DNA from: Tritonibacter aquimaris
GTDB lineage: Bacteria > Pseudomonadota > Alphaproteobacteria > Rhodobacterales > Rhodobacteraceae
Assembly: GCF_009617595.1 (NCBI RefSeq)
Contig: NZ_WIXK01000007.1
Location: 92,760-156,759 of the forward strand
DNA: 64,000 bases
Reading direction: 5' to 3'
Every line of letters begins with the position of its first letter. Positions within the stretch are counted from its first letter, which is position 1. The notes under the pieces are model-generated. The model did not search any database and was not told where the DNA came from. It saw only the letters and a list, made by a program, of their open reading frames with translations. A program made the translations under genes and the position numbers. Below are positions 9,783 through 18,280 of the stretch, one piece after another.

Positions 9783-10178
9783 ATGAATATCGGAGATGTG
9801 GCGGAACGGTCGGGTTTGCCCGCAAAGACCATACGTTACTATGAAGACATTGGCCTGATCGAACCGCACCGCAGCGCCAATGGCTACCGATGTTTTGTGG
9901 AAAGTGATCTGCACAAGCTCGCCTTTCTGGCGCGCGCGCGGGCTTTGGGATTTACCATTGAAGATTGCCGCACGCTCTTGGGCCTTTATGAAGACGACAC
10001 ACGTGCGAGCGCGGATGTGAAAAGCCTCGCGCAGGAGCACCTCTCCAAGATCGAAGCTAAAATCACGGACCTGCAAGCGATGCGGGACACTTTGTTGGAG
10101 CTGGTCAATTGTTGTGCTGGCGACAGCCGTCCGGATTGCCCGATATTGCGGGATCTGGCGGGAGATCAGTCGGTCTGA
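9783..10178 (+). CDS. cueR: Cu(I)-responsive MerR-family regulator
   Basis: This 131-residue protein has the MerR N-terminal DNA-binding domain (MNIGDVAERSGLPAKTIRYY), a dimerisation helix and the C-terminal metal loop CCAGDSRPDC. The C-X7-C spacing there is that of CueR/HmrR proteins sensing monovalent Cu, Ag or Au. It follows copA by 35 bases and should activate the operator at 7236-7266, giving autoregulated copper resistance. Length and motif spacing favour a copper sensor over a zinc or cobalt one. Confidence 0.92.
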   Translation: MNIGDVAERSGLPAKTIRYYEDIGLIEPHRSANGYRCFVESDLHKLAFLARARALGFTIEDCRTLLGLYEDDTRASADVKSLAQEHLSKIEAKITDLQAMRDTLLELVNCCAGDSRPDCPILRDLAGDQSV

Positions 10179-10484
10179 ACCTATGCGCTGAGGTCTGGCG
10201 CAGCTAAGATCCACTCTGCAGCGATTCTACCACATGCTGATGCACCACATGGCGCTATGTCGCGAGTTGTGTGGTTTCGCGCTGGCTTTATATCAGCCTT
10301 TGCGATGTATGTTTTTCACGTAATCGTTAAGGTTGATTTGGGCATTTATCCGCACAAATCCCGAACTCACCGCCTGACTTTAACACTCCGATATTGTTTT
10401 ATGCAATTTTTGGTTGTAATGCTTGCCATAGATTTATTATCGGATAATATTATTTTTAGGTGTCTATCGCATTTGGTGGTCAAA
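10179..10484. other. AT-rich intergenic region upstream of the TPR regulator
   Basis: About 300 bases, clearly richer in A+T than the neighbouring genes. The right part (about 10400-10460) contains runs such as GGATAATATTATTTTTAGG and is probably the promoter of the downstream regulator. The reading frame stays open back to 10257, but the composition and lack of protein-like sequence argue against coding. Confidence 0.5.
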
Positions 10485-12125
10485 ATGGTTGTATTATTGA
10501 AAATTCGGCACTTTGGGGCCTTTGGCGTATTCCACGCTGATGGGCGCAACATTCCCCTAGGGGCAAAGCATCAGGCACTTCTGGCGCTTTTGACCTCGGG
10601 CGAGGGCGGTGTTCGTACCCGTTCTTTTCTAGAAAATACACTATGGTGTCTGTCTCAGCCGGAGCAGGCAAAAGCCAGTCTCCGAACCGCGCTTTCCACG
10701 CTCAAACGGCATCTTGGCCCTGAAATATCGCGCCTTTTGATCGCCAATCGGGAACGCGTTACCCTACGTATGGATCAAGTCGAGGTCGATCAGGATCCAG
10801 CAAAGGGAGAGTTCATGGAGGGGTTTGAGCTCTCACATGAAGAGAAATTCTCCCAATGGTTGGAAAAGATGCGCGTCCAGACCAAAGTGCCGGGTGCAAT
10901 CGCAAAACCCGTCTCCTCAGGCTCAACAGGCCGTCTGCGCCGGGTCAAAGACAGCGTGTTGCCCGCGGTGACCGTATTGCCGTTTCAAATGAGCAATTTT
11001 GTTGACGTTGAACGGGCCGGCATGTCGCAGTTGACTGAGGATCTCACCCGCAGCCTAGCGCGTTCGCAGGCTTTCAGCGTGACATCTTATATGGCTGCAA
11101 AGCAATTTGATCCACGCGTCACAACCCCCGCCGAAGTGGGGGAGGCAACGCGTGCCGCATTTATGGTTGGCGGCTTTGTGGCTCCGTCTCAGGATCAGGT
11201 GGTTATTGATCTGGATTTGCATGACACGCGTCGCCAAAAATTGATCTGGTCGCGCCGCTATGAATGTGACGTCTCTGAGGGGCAAAGCGGCAATACTGCG
11301 ATTGCTCTTAAGATGGTGCGCGATATTTCTCGCACCATTTGGGGCGATGCAATGGATATGGTCTCTTTTACACCGCTTAGCGACCTGGAGAACCACACGT
11401 TGCTCATGTCTGCGATCGCGATGATGCAGATGGGGCAGCGGGCCATGTTCGATCAGGCCCGAGATATTTTGCAATCATTGAATGAGCGTGAAAATGGCCA
11501 CCCAACGGTGCAATGCTGGCAGGGTATCTGGCACGTGTTGCGGTTTGAGCATGGGCTTTCTGACAGCCGCGCCACCGATCTGGCCGCTGCACGTCGCTAT
11601 GCTGAGGCCGCGCTTGCCGAGGATCCGCTTTATTCTCTGGCGCATACGTTGAATGGGATGATTGACTGTCAGCTGTCTTACAATTTCGACGCGGCGTATG
11701 CGTCGTTTGAGCTGGCGTTGGAAGACAATCCCAATGAAGCGCTGGCGCTGGGGTTGAAGGGACTGACCTGCGCCTATTTGGATATGCCAGACCGCGCGGT
11801 TGAGTTTACTGAGGCCGCGCGGGCGATCATGCCAATCGGGCCGCAGAAATTCTACTATGAGACCATGTCTGCGGTGGCGCATATTTCGGCGGGACGTTTC
11901 GAAGAAGCCTCTGATCGCGCAGAACGTGCCCTGGCAGAAAATCCGGGTTTCCCGCCTGCGATCAGGGTGTTGAGCGTGATCAATCAGGTGTTGCGTTCAG
12001 AAGGGACCGGGCAAGATGCAGTGCGCCTGCTGCTGTCGAAATTGCCGGAATTTGCCTTGCGCAGCCCGCGCCGTGGGTTTGGCGAGGGAGCGACGATCCC
12101 CTCGGCAGTTGGTGGATTGCGCTAA
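10485..12125 (+). CDS. Winged-helix transcriptional regulator with TolB-like and TPR regions
   Basis: About 546 residues. The N-terminus (VLLKIRHFGAFGVFHADGRN through about residue 110) looks like the OmpR/SARP-type winged-helix domain. The middle (VTVLPFQMSNF to LIWSRRYECD) resembles the TolB-like region of adenylate-cyclase and CadC-like regulators. The last 200 residues are tetratricopeptide-like helices. Such proteins are usually transcription activators whose TPR part receives the signal; no ligand can be assigned. The start at 10485 begins the protein-like sequence; an in-frame GTG at 10476 is possible. A strong terminator follows. Confidence 0.75.
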   Translation: MVVLLKIRHFGAFGVFHADGRNIPLGAKHQALLALLTSGEGGVRTRSFLENTLWCLSQPEQAKASLRTALSTLKRHLGPEISRLLIANRERVTLRMDQVEVDQDPAKGEFMEGFELSHEEKFSQWLEKMRVQTKVPGAIAKPVSSGSTGRLRRVKDSVLPAVTVLPFQMSNFVDVERAGMSQLTEDLTRSLARSQAFSVTSYMAAKQFDPRVTTPAEVGEATRAAFMVGGFVAPSQDQVVIDLDLHDTRRQKLIWSRRYECDVSEGQSGNTAIALKMVRDISRTIWGDAMDMVSFTPLSDLENHTLLMSAIAMMQMGQRAMFDQARDILQSLNERENGHPTVQCWQGIWHVLRFEHGLSDSRATDLAAARRYAEAALAEDPLYSLAHTLNGMIDCQLSYNFDAAYASFELALEDNPNEALALGLKGLTCAYLDMPDRAVEFTEAARAIMPIGPQKFYYETMSAVAHISAGRFEEASDRAERALAENPGFPPAIRVLSVINQVLRSEGTGQDAVRLLLSKLPEFALRSPRRGFGEGATIPSAVGGLR

Positions 12126-12136
12126 AAACTGAAATG

Positions 12137-12170
12137 TGCCCGCAATCCACAAAGGATTTGCGGGCATTTT
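12137..12170 (+). terminator. Rho-independent terminator after the TPR regulator
   Basis: The stem TGCCCGCAATCC pairs with GGATTTGCGGGCA (one bulge) and is followed by TTTT. It begins about 12 bases after the stop of the upstream gene. Confidence 0.8.
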
Positions 12171-12260
12171 CGTGGTCTCGGGAGTTGCCGCTTCGGCCAG
12201 AGCGCGGCCCCAGAAGAGCCTTGCCAAAGACAGGTCACCTAAAGATGGGCCACTTGCAGG

Positions 12261-12686
12261 TTAACGCACAACAAACACCGATTGCTGCGCCTGGCGCGAA
12301 ATCCGTGCGGCATTGGGGCCAATAAGATAGTCTTTCAGTTGTGATTTATGGGCCCCAACAACAATCACATCGGCCCTGATCTTCTTTGCTTCTGCCAGAA
12401 CCTGTTCATAGACCGAGCCCTGATCCACGTGCAGCACCATATCCTTAGGCGCATCTACAAGCGTTGTTGCCCAGGATTCCAATGCGGTTTTGGCATCGGA
12501 AACAATTTGGCTGTTGTGATCGCTGGTGAAAAATGAACTGACGATTGCCATGCCAAAATCGGGCACCACATTCATCACATGGAGCTTTGCCCCATGTGAT
12601 TTTGCCAACAGAACCGCGGTTTCTGCCGGGCGTTCAGCACCTTTGAGATCGTTGATGTCCACGGCAAGGAGAATGGTATCAAACAT
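12261..12686 (-). CDS. Universal stress protein (UspA family)
   Basis: This 141-residue single-domain protein begins MFDTILLAVDINDLKGAERP and ends with the family's ATP-loop region GAHKSQLKDYLIGPNAARIS, where the usual glycine-serine is glycine-proline. It starts 14 bases after the fused TRAP permease gene on the same strand, so they are probably one transcript. A USP gene attached to a TRAP transporter is a known arrangement; TeaD of Halomonas binds ATP and tunes the ectoine TRAP system TeaABC. By analogy this protein may regulate the transporter, which is inference. Confidence 0.9.
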   Translation of the reverse strand: MFDTILLAVDINDLKGAERPAETAVLLAKSHGAKLHVMNVVPDFGMAIVSSFFTSDHNSQIVSDAKTALESWATTLVDAPKDMVLHVDQGSVYEQVLAEAKKIRADVIVVGAHKSQLKDYLIGPNAARISRQAQQSVFVVR

Positions 12687-12700
12687 CGTTAGTACCTCCG

Positions 12701-15337
12701 TTAAAACGCCGGTTGGGTGGCGCGTCGGCGCTGGATCATGACCAGCCCTGCAAGCAGTAGGAAGGCTGGGATAAAGAAGATTTCCTTGGGCATCCGATCA
12801 TTTTCGACTTGGATCTTTTCGATCTGCACCGGTGTGTCGCCGTAGAAATCATACTCCGTTCCAAGGCTGTCAAAATGTGGGGTGCCAGGGAATGGTTCTT
12901 CTAGCGCTAGAACCTCGCCATCAATCATTGCGGTTAGGCCCTGCGCGTCTAAGGCTGCGGTGCCATCTCCAGCGAGTGCAGGAATCTCGATGGTGGTGCG
13001 GCGAATGTCATCGGGATTGTCGAAATCCGGTCCTGCAACAATCAATCGGATGGTGCTCTGCGTCTCCTGTTCTGACATCAGGGCAATTGCTGCTTCGCCG
13101 CTTGCCTCTGCGTATTTCTCAGACACTTGATCCAGGAAATAGCCGGGACGGAACAGGGTAAAGGCAATAACCAGCAACAGAACGCTTTCCCACATGCGGG
13201 ATTTTGCGATGAAATAGCCCTGGGTTGCAGCCGCAAAAAGAAGCATCGCAATCAGGGCGATGGCAAAGACAAACACGGCTTTGGTGGGCCCCACATCAAT
13301 CAGCAAAAGATCCGTGTTGAAGATGAACAGGAACGGCAAAAGCGCAGTGCGGATATCATAGCCAAAGCCCTGGATGCCGGTCTTGATTGGATCACCTCGT
13401 GAAATCGCGGCCGCAGCATAGGCCGCAAGCCCAACAGGCGGCGTGTCATCCGCCAGAATGCCAAAGTAGAACACAAACATGTGGACCGCGATCAGCGGCA
13501 CTGTCAGACCTGCCTGTGCGCCCACGGTGATGATCACCGGTGCCATCAGGCTTGAGACAACGATGTAATTTGCAGTTGTGGGCAAACCCATTCCAAGGAT
13601 CAGTGACAAAACCGCCACGAGGAACAGCAGCACCATGAGATTGCCGCCGGAGACAACTTCAATCACCTGACCAATCACCTGATGTGCGCCCGTCAGAGAG
13701 ATAGTGCCAACAATGATACCCGCAGCGCCAGTTGCAACGCCGATGCCGATCATGTTCTTGGCGCCCATAATCAGACCTTGTACAAAGTCGCGCCAGCCAG
13801 CGGTCAACTCGCCGGAAAAATCCCTATTGCGGAAAAAGGCTTTGAGCGGGCGATGGGTGAGCGCAACAATTACCATGAATATCGTCGCCCAAAACGCCGA
13901 AAGCGCAGGGGACAGGCGATCGAGATCTTCGGTGCGCACCATCAGGTTCCACACCAGCACAAAGATCGGTAGCGCAAAGTATGCACCGCCCAGCAATGTG
14001 GGCGTCAGCCGCGGCGCGGTTGGGGCGCTTGCGTTTGGATCGTCAACTTCGACATCTGGGTAACGTGCCGCAATCGCCACCAGCACCACATAGAGCACCG
14101 CAACAATCGCCAGTGCTGCATAGATCGTATCTCCCATAAAAGGATCAAGCAGCGCCCGTACACCGATCATCAGGAAAGCTGCCACGCCGAGGAAGATGAA
14201 ACCCGACAAAAACAGGATCATGATCATCATAACGCCAATGCGCCGACCGCTCTTTTTCAATCCTTCAAGGCCCATTTTCAGGCTTTCAAGGTGCACAATA
14301 TACAGCAGCGCAATGTAGGATATCACCGCAGGCAAAAAGGCGTGTTTGACGACGTCGATATAGGGAATGTTGACATATTCCACCATGAGGAAGGCCGCGG
14401 CCCCCATCACCGGTGGTGTCAGCTGGCCGTTGGTAGATGAGGCAACTTCAACCGCGCCGGCCTTTTCAGCCGGGAAGCCGATGCGTTTCATCAGTGGAAT
14501 GGTGAAAGTACCGGTGGCGACCGTGTTGGCAATCGATGAGCCGGAAATCATACCGGTCAGCATGGACGACAACACCGAAGCTTTGGCAGGCCCGCCGCGC
14601 AGGGCACCAAGAAGGGCAATTGCCACCTTGATGAACCAGTTGCCGCCACCGGCGCGATCCAGCAATGCGCCAAACAGCACAAACAGGAAGATCATCGTGG
14701 TGGAGACCCCAAGGGCCACACCAAAGACACCTTCGGTCTGCATCCAGTAGTGGCCAAGCGCTTTGCTGAGGGATGCGCCGCCATAATTGGTGATCTCGCG
14801 TACCCATTCAGAATAGCCACCAAAGAAGGCAAACATCACAAAGGCCGTGGCAATCACAACCAGCGGCAGCCCCAGGGCGCGATAGACGCAGATCATCAAA
14901 ACCACCATGCCGGTGGCAGAGACGGCAATGTCAGTGGTGGTCCAAAGGCCGGGACGATCCGCGATTTGATATCTGAAGAAGATCAGATAGAGGCAGGCCC
15001 CCACGCCAAGGATCAGTAAAATCCAGTCATAGAGCGGGATGCGGTTGCGTGGAGAGGATTTCAGCAGCGGGAAGGCCAATGTCGCCAGTGCAATCGCAAA
15101 GGCCAAATGCACGTAGCGCGCCTGCGCAACAATATTGGCAAAATCGGAAAACCCAGTCATCTGCGCCAGAATGCCCGGCAGTTTTGACGCGATGTACAGC
15201 TGAAACACTGACCAGATGATACAAAGCGAGATGATGATACGTCCTTGAAAGCCTGTGGCGCTGCGCGCGCCGGTATCGGCTTCGGCAACCATGGCGTCGG
15301 CAGCGGAGCTGCCCTGCGTGTGATCCTGCTGTGACAT
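12701..15337 (-). CDS. TRAP transporter permease, fused 4TM/12TM subunits
   Basis: About 878 residues, mostly membrane helices. The small (DctQ-like) and large (DctM-like) permease subunits are fused in one chain, as is usual for TAXI-type TRAP systems. Sodium-driven uptake of an organic solute across the inner membrane is the family function. The DctM part contains the Gly-rich GSSIANTVATGTFTIPLMKR and LILGMGLPTTANYIV blocks. I start at the ATG at 15335-15337 (MSQQDHTQGS), preceded by GGGGA; 12 upstream in-frame codons lack a ribosome site. The C-terminal approximately 130 residues extend past the DctM fold. The substrate cannot be read from sequence. Confidence 0.9.
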   Translation of the reverse strand: MSQQDHTQGSSAADAMVAEADTGARSATGFQGRIIISLCIIWSVFQLYIASKLPGILAQMTGFSDFANIVAQARYVHLAFAIALATLAFPLLKSSPRNRIPLYDWILLILGVGACLYLIFFRYQIADRPGLWTTTDIAVSATGMVVLMICVYRALGLPLVVIATAFVMFAFFGGYSEWVREITNYGGASLSKALGHYWMQTEGVFGVALGVSTTMIFLFVLFGALLDRAGGGNWFIKVAIALLGALRGGPAKASVLSSMLTGMISGSSIANTVATGTFTIPLMKRIGFPAEKAGAVEVASSTNGQLTPPVMGAAAFLMVEYVNIPYIDVVKHAFLPAVISYIALLYIVHLESLKMGLEGLKKSGRRIGVMMIMILFLSGFIFLGVAAFLMIGVRALLDPFMGDTIYAALAIVAVLYVVLVAIAARYPDVEVDDPNASAPTAPRLTPTLLGGAYFALPIFVLVWNLMVRTEDLDRLSPALSAFWATIFMVIVALTHRPLKAFFRNRDFSGELTAGWRDFVQGLIMGAKNMIGIGVATGAAGIIVGTISLTGAHQVIGQVIEVVSGGNLMVLLFLVAVLSLILGMGLPTTANYIVVSSLMAPVIITVGAQAGLTVPLIAVHMFVFYFGILADDTPPVGLAAYAAAAISRGDPIKTGIQGFGYDIRTALLPFLFIFNTDLLLIDVGPTKAVFVFAIALIAMLLFAAATQGYFIAKSRMWESVLLLVIAFTLFRPGYFLDQVSEKYAEASGEAAIALMSEQETQSTIRLIVAGPDFDNPDDIRRTTIEIPALAGDGTAALDAQGLTAMIDGEVLALEEPFPGTPHFDSLGTEYDFYGDTPVQIEKIQVENDRMPKEIFFIPAFLLLAGLVMIQRRRATQPAF

Positions 15338-15415
15338 GCTATCCCCTAAAATAAGACGGCGTGCCCCATCCAAGGATCGGACACGCCTGATTTTTTCTGG
15401 TTCAGGCAGTGCCTC

Positions 15416-16378
15416 TTACTTCAGGCCCAGTTCTTCATAGGCTTTGGCCGCACCGGGGTGCAGTGGCGCGCTGAGACCGTCGTTGACCATTTCTTTTGCA
15501 TCAAGATTGGCAAAAGCAGGGTGCAGCTTGCGGAAATCTTCGATGTTTTCCATCACGGATTTTGCCACAACGTAAACCACCTCATCGGAGACTTTGTCAG
15601 AGGTGACAAAGGTTGCACCAACGCCAAAGGTCAGGGTGTCGCCATCAGTGCCCTGATAGGTGCCGCCGGGGATTGTGGCGGTGCGGTAGAACGGGTTGTC
15701 AGCAACCAGTTTCTCGATTTCCGGGCCAGTAACCGACACAAGGCGCGCATCACAGGTGGTGGTGGCTTCTTTGATGGCCGCTGCCGGGTGACCGATGGTG
15801 TAGATCATCGCATCGATATTGCCGTCGCACAGCTGCTTGGCCATTTCCGAGCCTTTGTATTCGGTTGCTAGGGCGAAATCATCCATGCCCAGACCAAAGG
15901 CCCCCATGACAACTTCCATCGTGGCGCGCTGACCAGAGCCGGGGTTGCCCACATTGACGCGTTTGCCATTGAGACCGGCGAAGTCTTCGATACCGCTGTC
16001 ACCGCGTACAATTAGTGTGAACGGCTCAGGGTGTACCGAGAAGACGGCGCGGATGCCCGGAAAGGGGTTGTCAGCAAACTTTGAGGTGCCGTTATATGCG
16101 TGATACTGCCAGTCGGACTGCGCCACACCAAACTCTAGCTCGCCACCTTTGATGGTGTTGATATTGTATACCGAGCCGCCGGTGGATTCCACAGCGCAGC
16201 GAATGCCGTGTTCCTTGCGGCCTTTGTTGACCAGGCGGCAGATGGCGCCGCCGGTTGGGTAATAAACACCCGTGACACCGCCGGTGCCGATGGAAATGAA
16301 CTCAGCCGCGCTTGCGGTGGCCGTGAAAGCCAGTGATGCAACAGCGGCGGCACCTGCTAGTTTCAGTTTCTCAATCAT
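15416..16378 (-). CDS. TAXI family TRAP transporter solute-binding protein
   Basis: This 320-residue periplasmic protein has a clear Sec signal peptide (MIEKLKLAGAAAVASLAFTA, cut near TASAAEF). It then has the TAXI hallmark GTGGVTGVYYPTGGAICRLV and a second lobe around NVGNPGSGQRATMEVV. It captures the ligand and delivers it to the fused permease encoded 78 bases downstream. Known TAXI ligands include glutamate-like and other carboxylates, but the family is poorly characterised. The nearby beta-keto acid cleavage enzyme and aminotransferase suggest an amino or keto acid. Confidence 0.92.
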   Translation of the reverse strand: MIEKLKLAGAAAVASLAFTATASAAEFISIGTGGVTGVYYPTGGAICRLVNKGRKEHGIRCAVESTGGSVYNINTIKGGELEFGVAQSDWQYHAYNGTSKFADNPFPGIRAVFSVHPEPFTLIVRGDSGIEDFAGLNGKRVNVGNPGSGQRATMEVVMGAFGLGMDDFALATEYKGSEMAKQLCDGNIDAMIYTIGHPAAAIKEATTTCDARLVSVTGPEIEKLVADNPFYRTATIPGGTYQGTDGDTLTFGVGATFVTSDKVSDEVVYVVAKSVMENIEDFRKLHPAFANLDAKEMVNDGLSAPLHPGAAKAYEELGLK

Positions 16379-16421
16379 CGTCTTCTCCCTTTGTGTGTTT
16401 ATTTATGAATTTATGTGTTTG

Positions 16422-17288
16422 TTATTCGGTCCAAAATTCGCTGAGTTTACGGTTTGTCTCTTCAACCTTGCCGATGCGTCTGGTTGCCTCGGTGCCGCTT
16501 TGTGCCACCACCATTGCTACCAGTGTTTCCATCAATGCGATCGTGGCCGCGTAGGATGAGAAAAACTGCGGGCTGTTGGAGGGCACAATAAAGGCACTGT
16601 CGGCGTGGCGAATGGCCGGGCAGGCATGGCTGTCGGTGATCAAGATCACATGTGCTCCGCTTTGCTTGGCCATCTCAGCCGCAAGCACCGCACGGCGGGC
16701 ATAGGGGGTCTTGGTGACAATAAGCAGTACGTCTTTTTCGGACAGGCCAGCCATAGCGCTACCAAGCGAAGCCCCCATGCGCCCCGCCAAGGTCCAGTTT
16801 GAAGAAAAATACTGCGCAAGATATGCCATATATTCGACAATGCCAGTTGAGCTAAACGCCCCGAACAAAACAACACTATCCGCTTTACATATAACGTCAA
16901 CGGAATACTTCAGTTTGTCCGTGGCTATTGCGCCTGCCATTTCCGAAATATTGCTCATGCAGGCAGAGGCGTGCTGTTCCAGAATGGATGAGGTTTCGGT
17001 TTCAGTGCTGCGCAACCGCTCAGCGCGCTCTGCAAAGGACGCCCCACGATCCCAAAGCCCATTTCGACAGGATTCGCGCAGCGCCTCGTAGCTTTCAAAT
17101 CCAAGGGCACGTGCGAGGCGTGAAAAAGCAGTGGGCGAGACAGCGCTGCCGCTGGAGACCGCGCGCAGGGATCTGGTGGCCACTTCCATTTGATTGGCCA
17201 CAACAAAATCAGCGGCAACCCGAAGCTTGGCGCTGAGGTCTGAATACTTCTGCGACACGCGCTCTTCAATTCTTATCTCGGAATTCAC
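16422..17288 (-). CDS. RpiR/MurR-family regulator (HTH plus SIS domain)
   Basis: The protein of about 288 residues has an N-terminal RpiR helix-turn-helix (VATRSLRAVSSGSAVSPTAF then SRLARALGFESYEALR) and a C-terminal SIS domain (VVLFGAFSSTGIVEYMAYLA to HVILITDSHACPAIRHAD) that normally binds a phosphorylated sugar or related metabolite. I favour the GTG at 17286-17288 because AAGGGAGGG lies a few bases upstream; the ATG at 17307-17309 is the alternative. It sits upstream of the TAXI/TRAP genes on the same strand and diverges from the BKACE gene, so it probably controls both arms of the cluster. Confidence 0.88.
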   Translation of the reverse strand: MNSEIRIEERVSQKYSDLSAKLRVAADFVVANQMEVATRSLRAVSSGSAVSPTAFSRLARALGFESYEALRESCRNGLWDRGASFAERAERLRSTETETSSILEQHASACMSNISEMAGAIATDKLKYSVDVICKADSVVLFGAFSSTGIVEYMAYLAQYFSSNWTLAGRMGASLGSAMAGLSEKDVLLIVTKTPYARRAVLAAEMAKQSGAHVILITDSHACPAIRHADSAFIVPSNSPQFFSSYAATIALMETLVAMVVAQSGTEATRRIGKVEETNRKLSEFWTE

Positions 17289-17476
17289 GAAACCCTCCCT
17301 TGACGGCATTTTTCCAAACGTTTTAATCAAAGTCAAATCATGAAACATATGTTTCAGTGATTCCTGACTGAGCCAAACTTGCGGTGGCGCTGACATTGGC
17401 GACGCAAATGCACAAGAGGAATGAGCACAAAGTGACTGATCAGGACCAGCACAAGCCCCAACACGAGGGGGGGCGC

Positions 17477-18280
17477 ATGGGGGGGCTTTCCCAAATGGCA
17501 CCCGCAAAAGTGACCGTTGCCCCAAACGGAGCGCGGCGGCAGAAAGCTGATCACCCAGACCTGCCGCTGTCGGTGGTGGAGATCGCGCAGACGGCCAAAA
17601 GCTGTTGGGATGCGGGCGCGGATGAAATCCATTTGCATGTGCGTGAAGCAGATGGTGCGCATTCGCTGTCGGTTGATTTGTATCAACAGGCAATAGCTGC
17701 GGTTCGCCATCTGGCCCCCGGGCTTGCGGTGCAGGTAACGACCGAGGCTGCTGGCCGCTATGCCCCAGCAGAGCAATTTGCCCTGCTGCAGGAGCTGCGG
17801 CCCTCTTCGGCGAGCATCTCGGTGCGAGAGATATGCAGAACGCCTGAGATCACCCAGGATCTATATGGATTTTGCAACGACGCACGGATCAAGGTGCAAC
17901 ATATTCTCTATAGTCTCGAGGATCTTGAGCTGCTGCGCCAACTGCTTGAATGCGGTGATGTGCCGGATGATATGCGTGACATCCTGCTGGTGTTTGGCAA
18001 ATACAATCCTGCACGCGACGCGCAGAGTGCGGAAGTTGCCCCCTTTGTACAGGCATTGGGGGATGATTTCCCCAATTGGACCGTCTGTGCTTTTGGCCCG
18101 CATGAACACGATGTGGCCGCAGAGGCGCTGAGATTGGGCGGGCATGTGCGCATTGGCTTTGAAAACAACATCCATGGCGCGGATGGAGAGCTTGCGCGCG
18201 ACAATGCGCAAAACATCAGCCGAATTGTCCAAGCGGCGCGTGCGATGGGCCGCTCCCTTCTGAAAGACCAGCAGTCATGA
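17477..18280 (+). CDS. Beta-keto acid cleavage enzyme (BKACE, DUF849)
   Basis: BKACE proteins cleave a beta-keto acid with acetyl-CoA to give acetoacetate and a new acyl-CoA, using a zinc held by an HxH motif. Here the zinc motif is IHLHVRE. The family N-terminus appears as VTVAPNGARRQKADHPDLPL and the C-terminal block as GGHVRIGFENNIHGADGELA. At about 267 residues it is at the short end for the family. The start is uncertain: ATG 17477 follows a G-rich site, while ATG 17495 begins at MAPAKVTVAP. It overlaps the aminotransferase gene by four bases and is divergent from the RpiR gene. Confidence 0.85.
   Translation: MGGLSQMAPAKVTVAPNGARRQKADHPDLPLSVVEIAQTAKSCWDAGADEIHLHVREADGAHSLSVDLYQQAIAAVRHLAPGLAVQVTTEAAGRYAPAEQFALLQELRPSSASISVREICRTPEITQDLYGFCNDARIKVQHILYSLEDLELLRQLLECGDVPDDMRDILLVFGKYNPARDAQSAEVAPFVQALGDDFPNWTVCAFGPHEHDVAAEALRLGGHVRIGFENNIHGADGELARDNAQNISRIVQAARAMGRSLLKDQQS

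Noticed and set aside
10257..10484. Extending the TPR regulator upstream to the ATG at 10257
   Set aside because: The added 76 codons are AT-rich with no domain sequence, and the winged-helix domain begins at 10485-10500.
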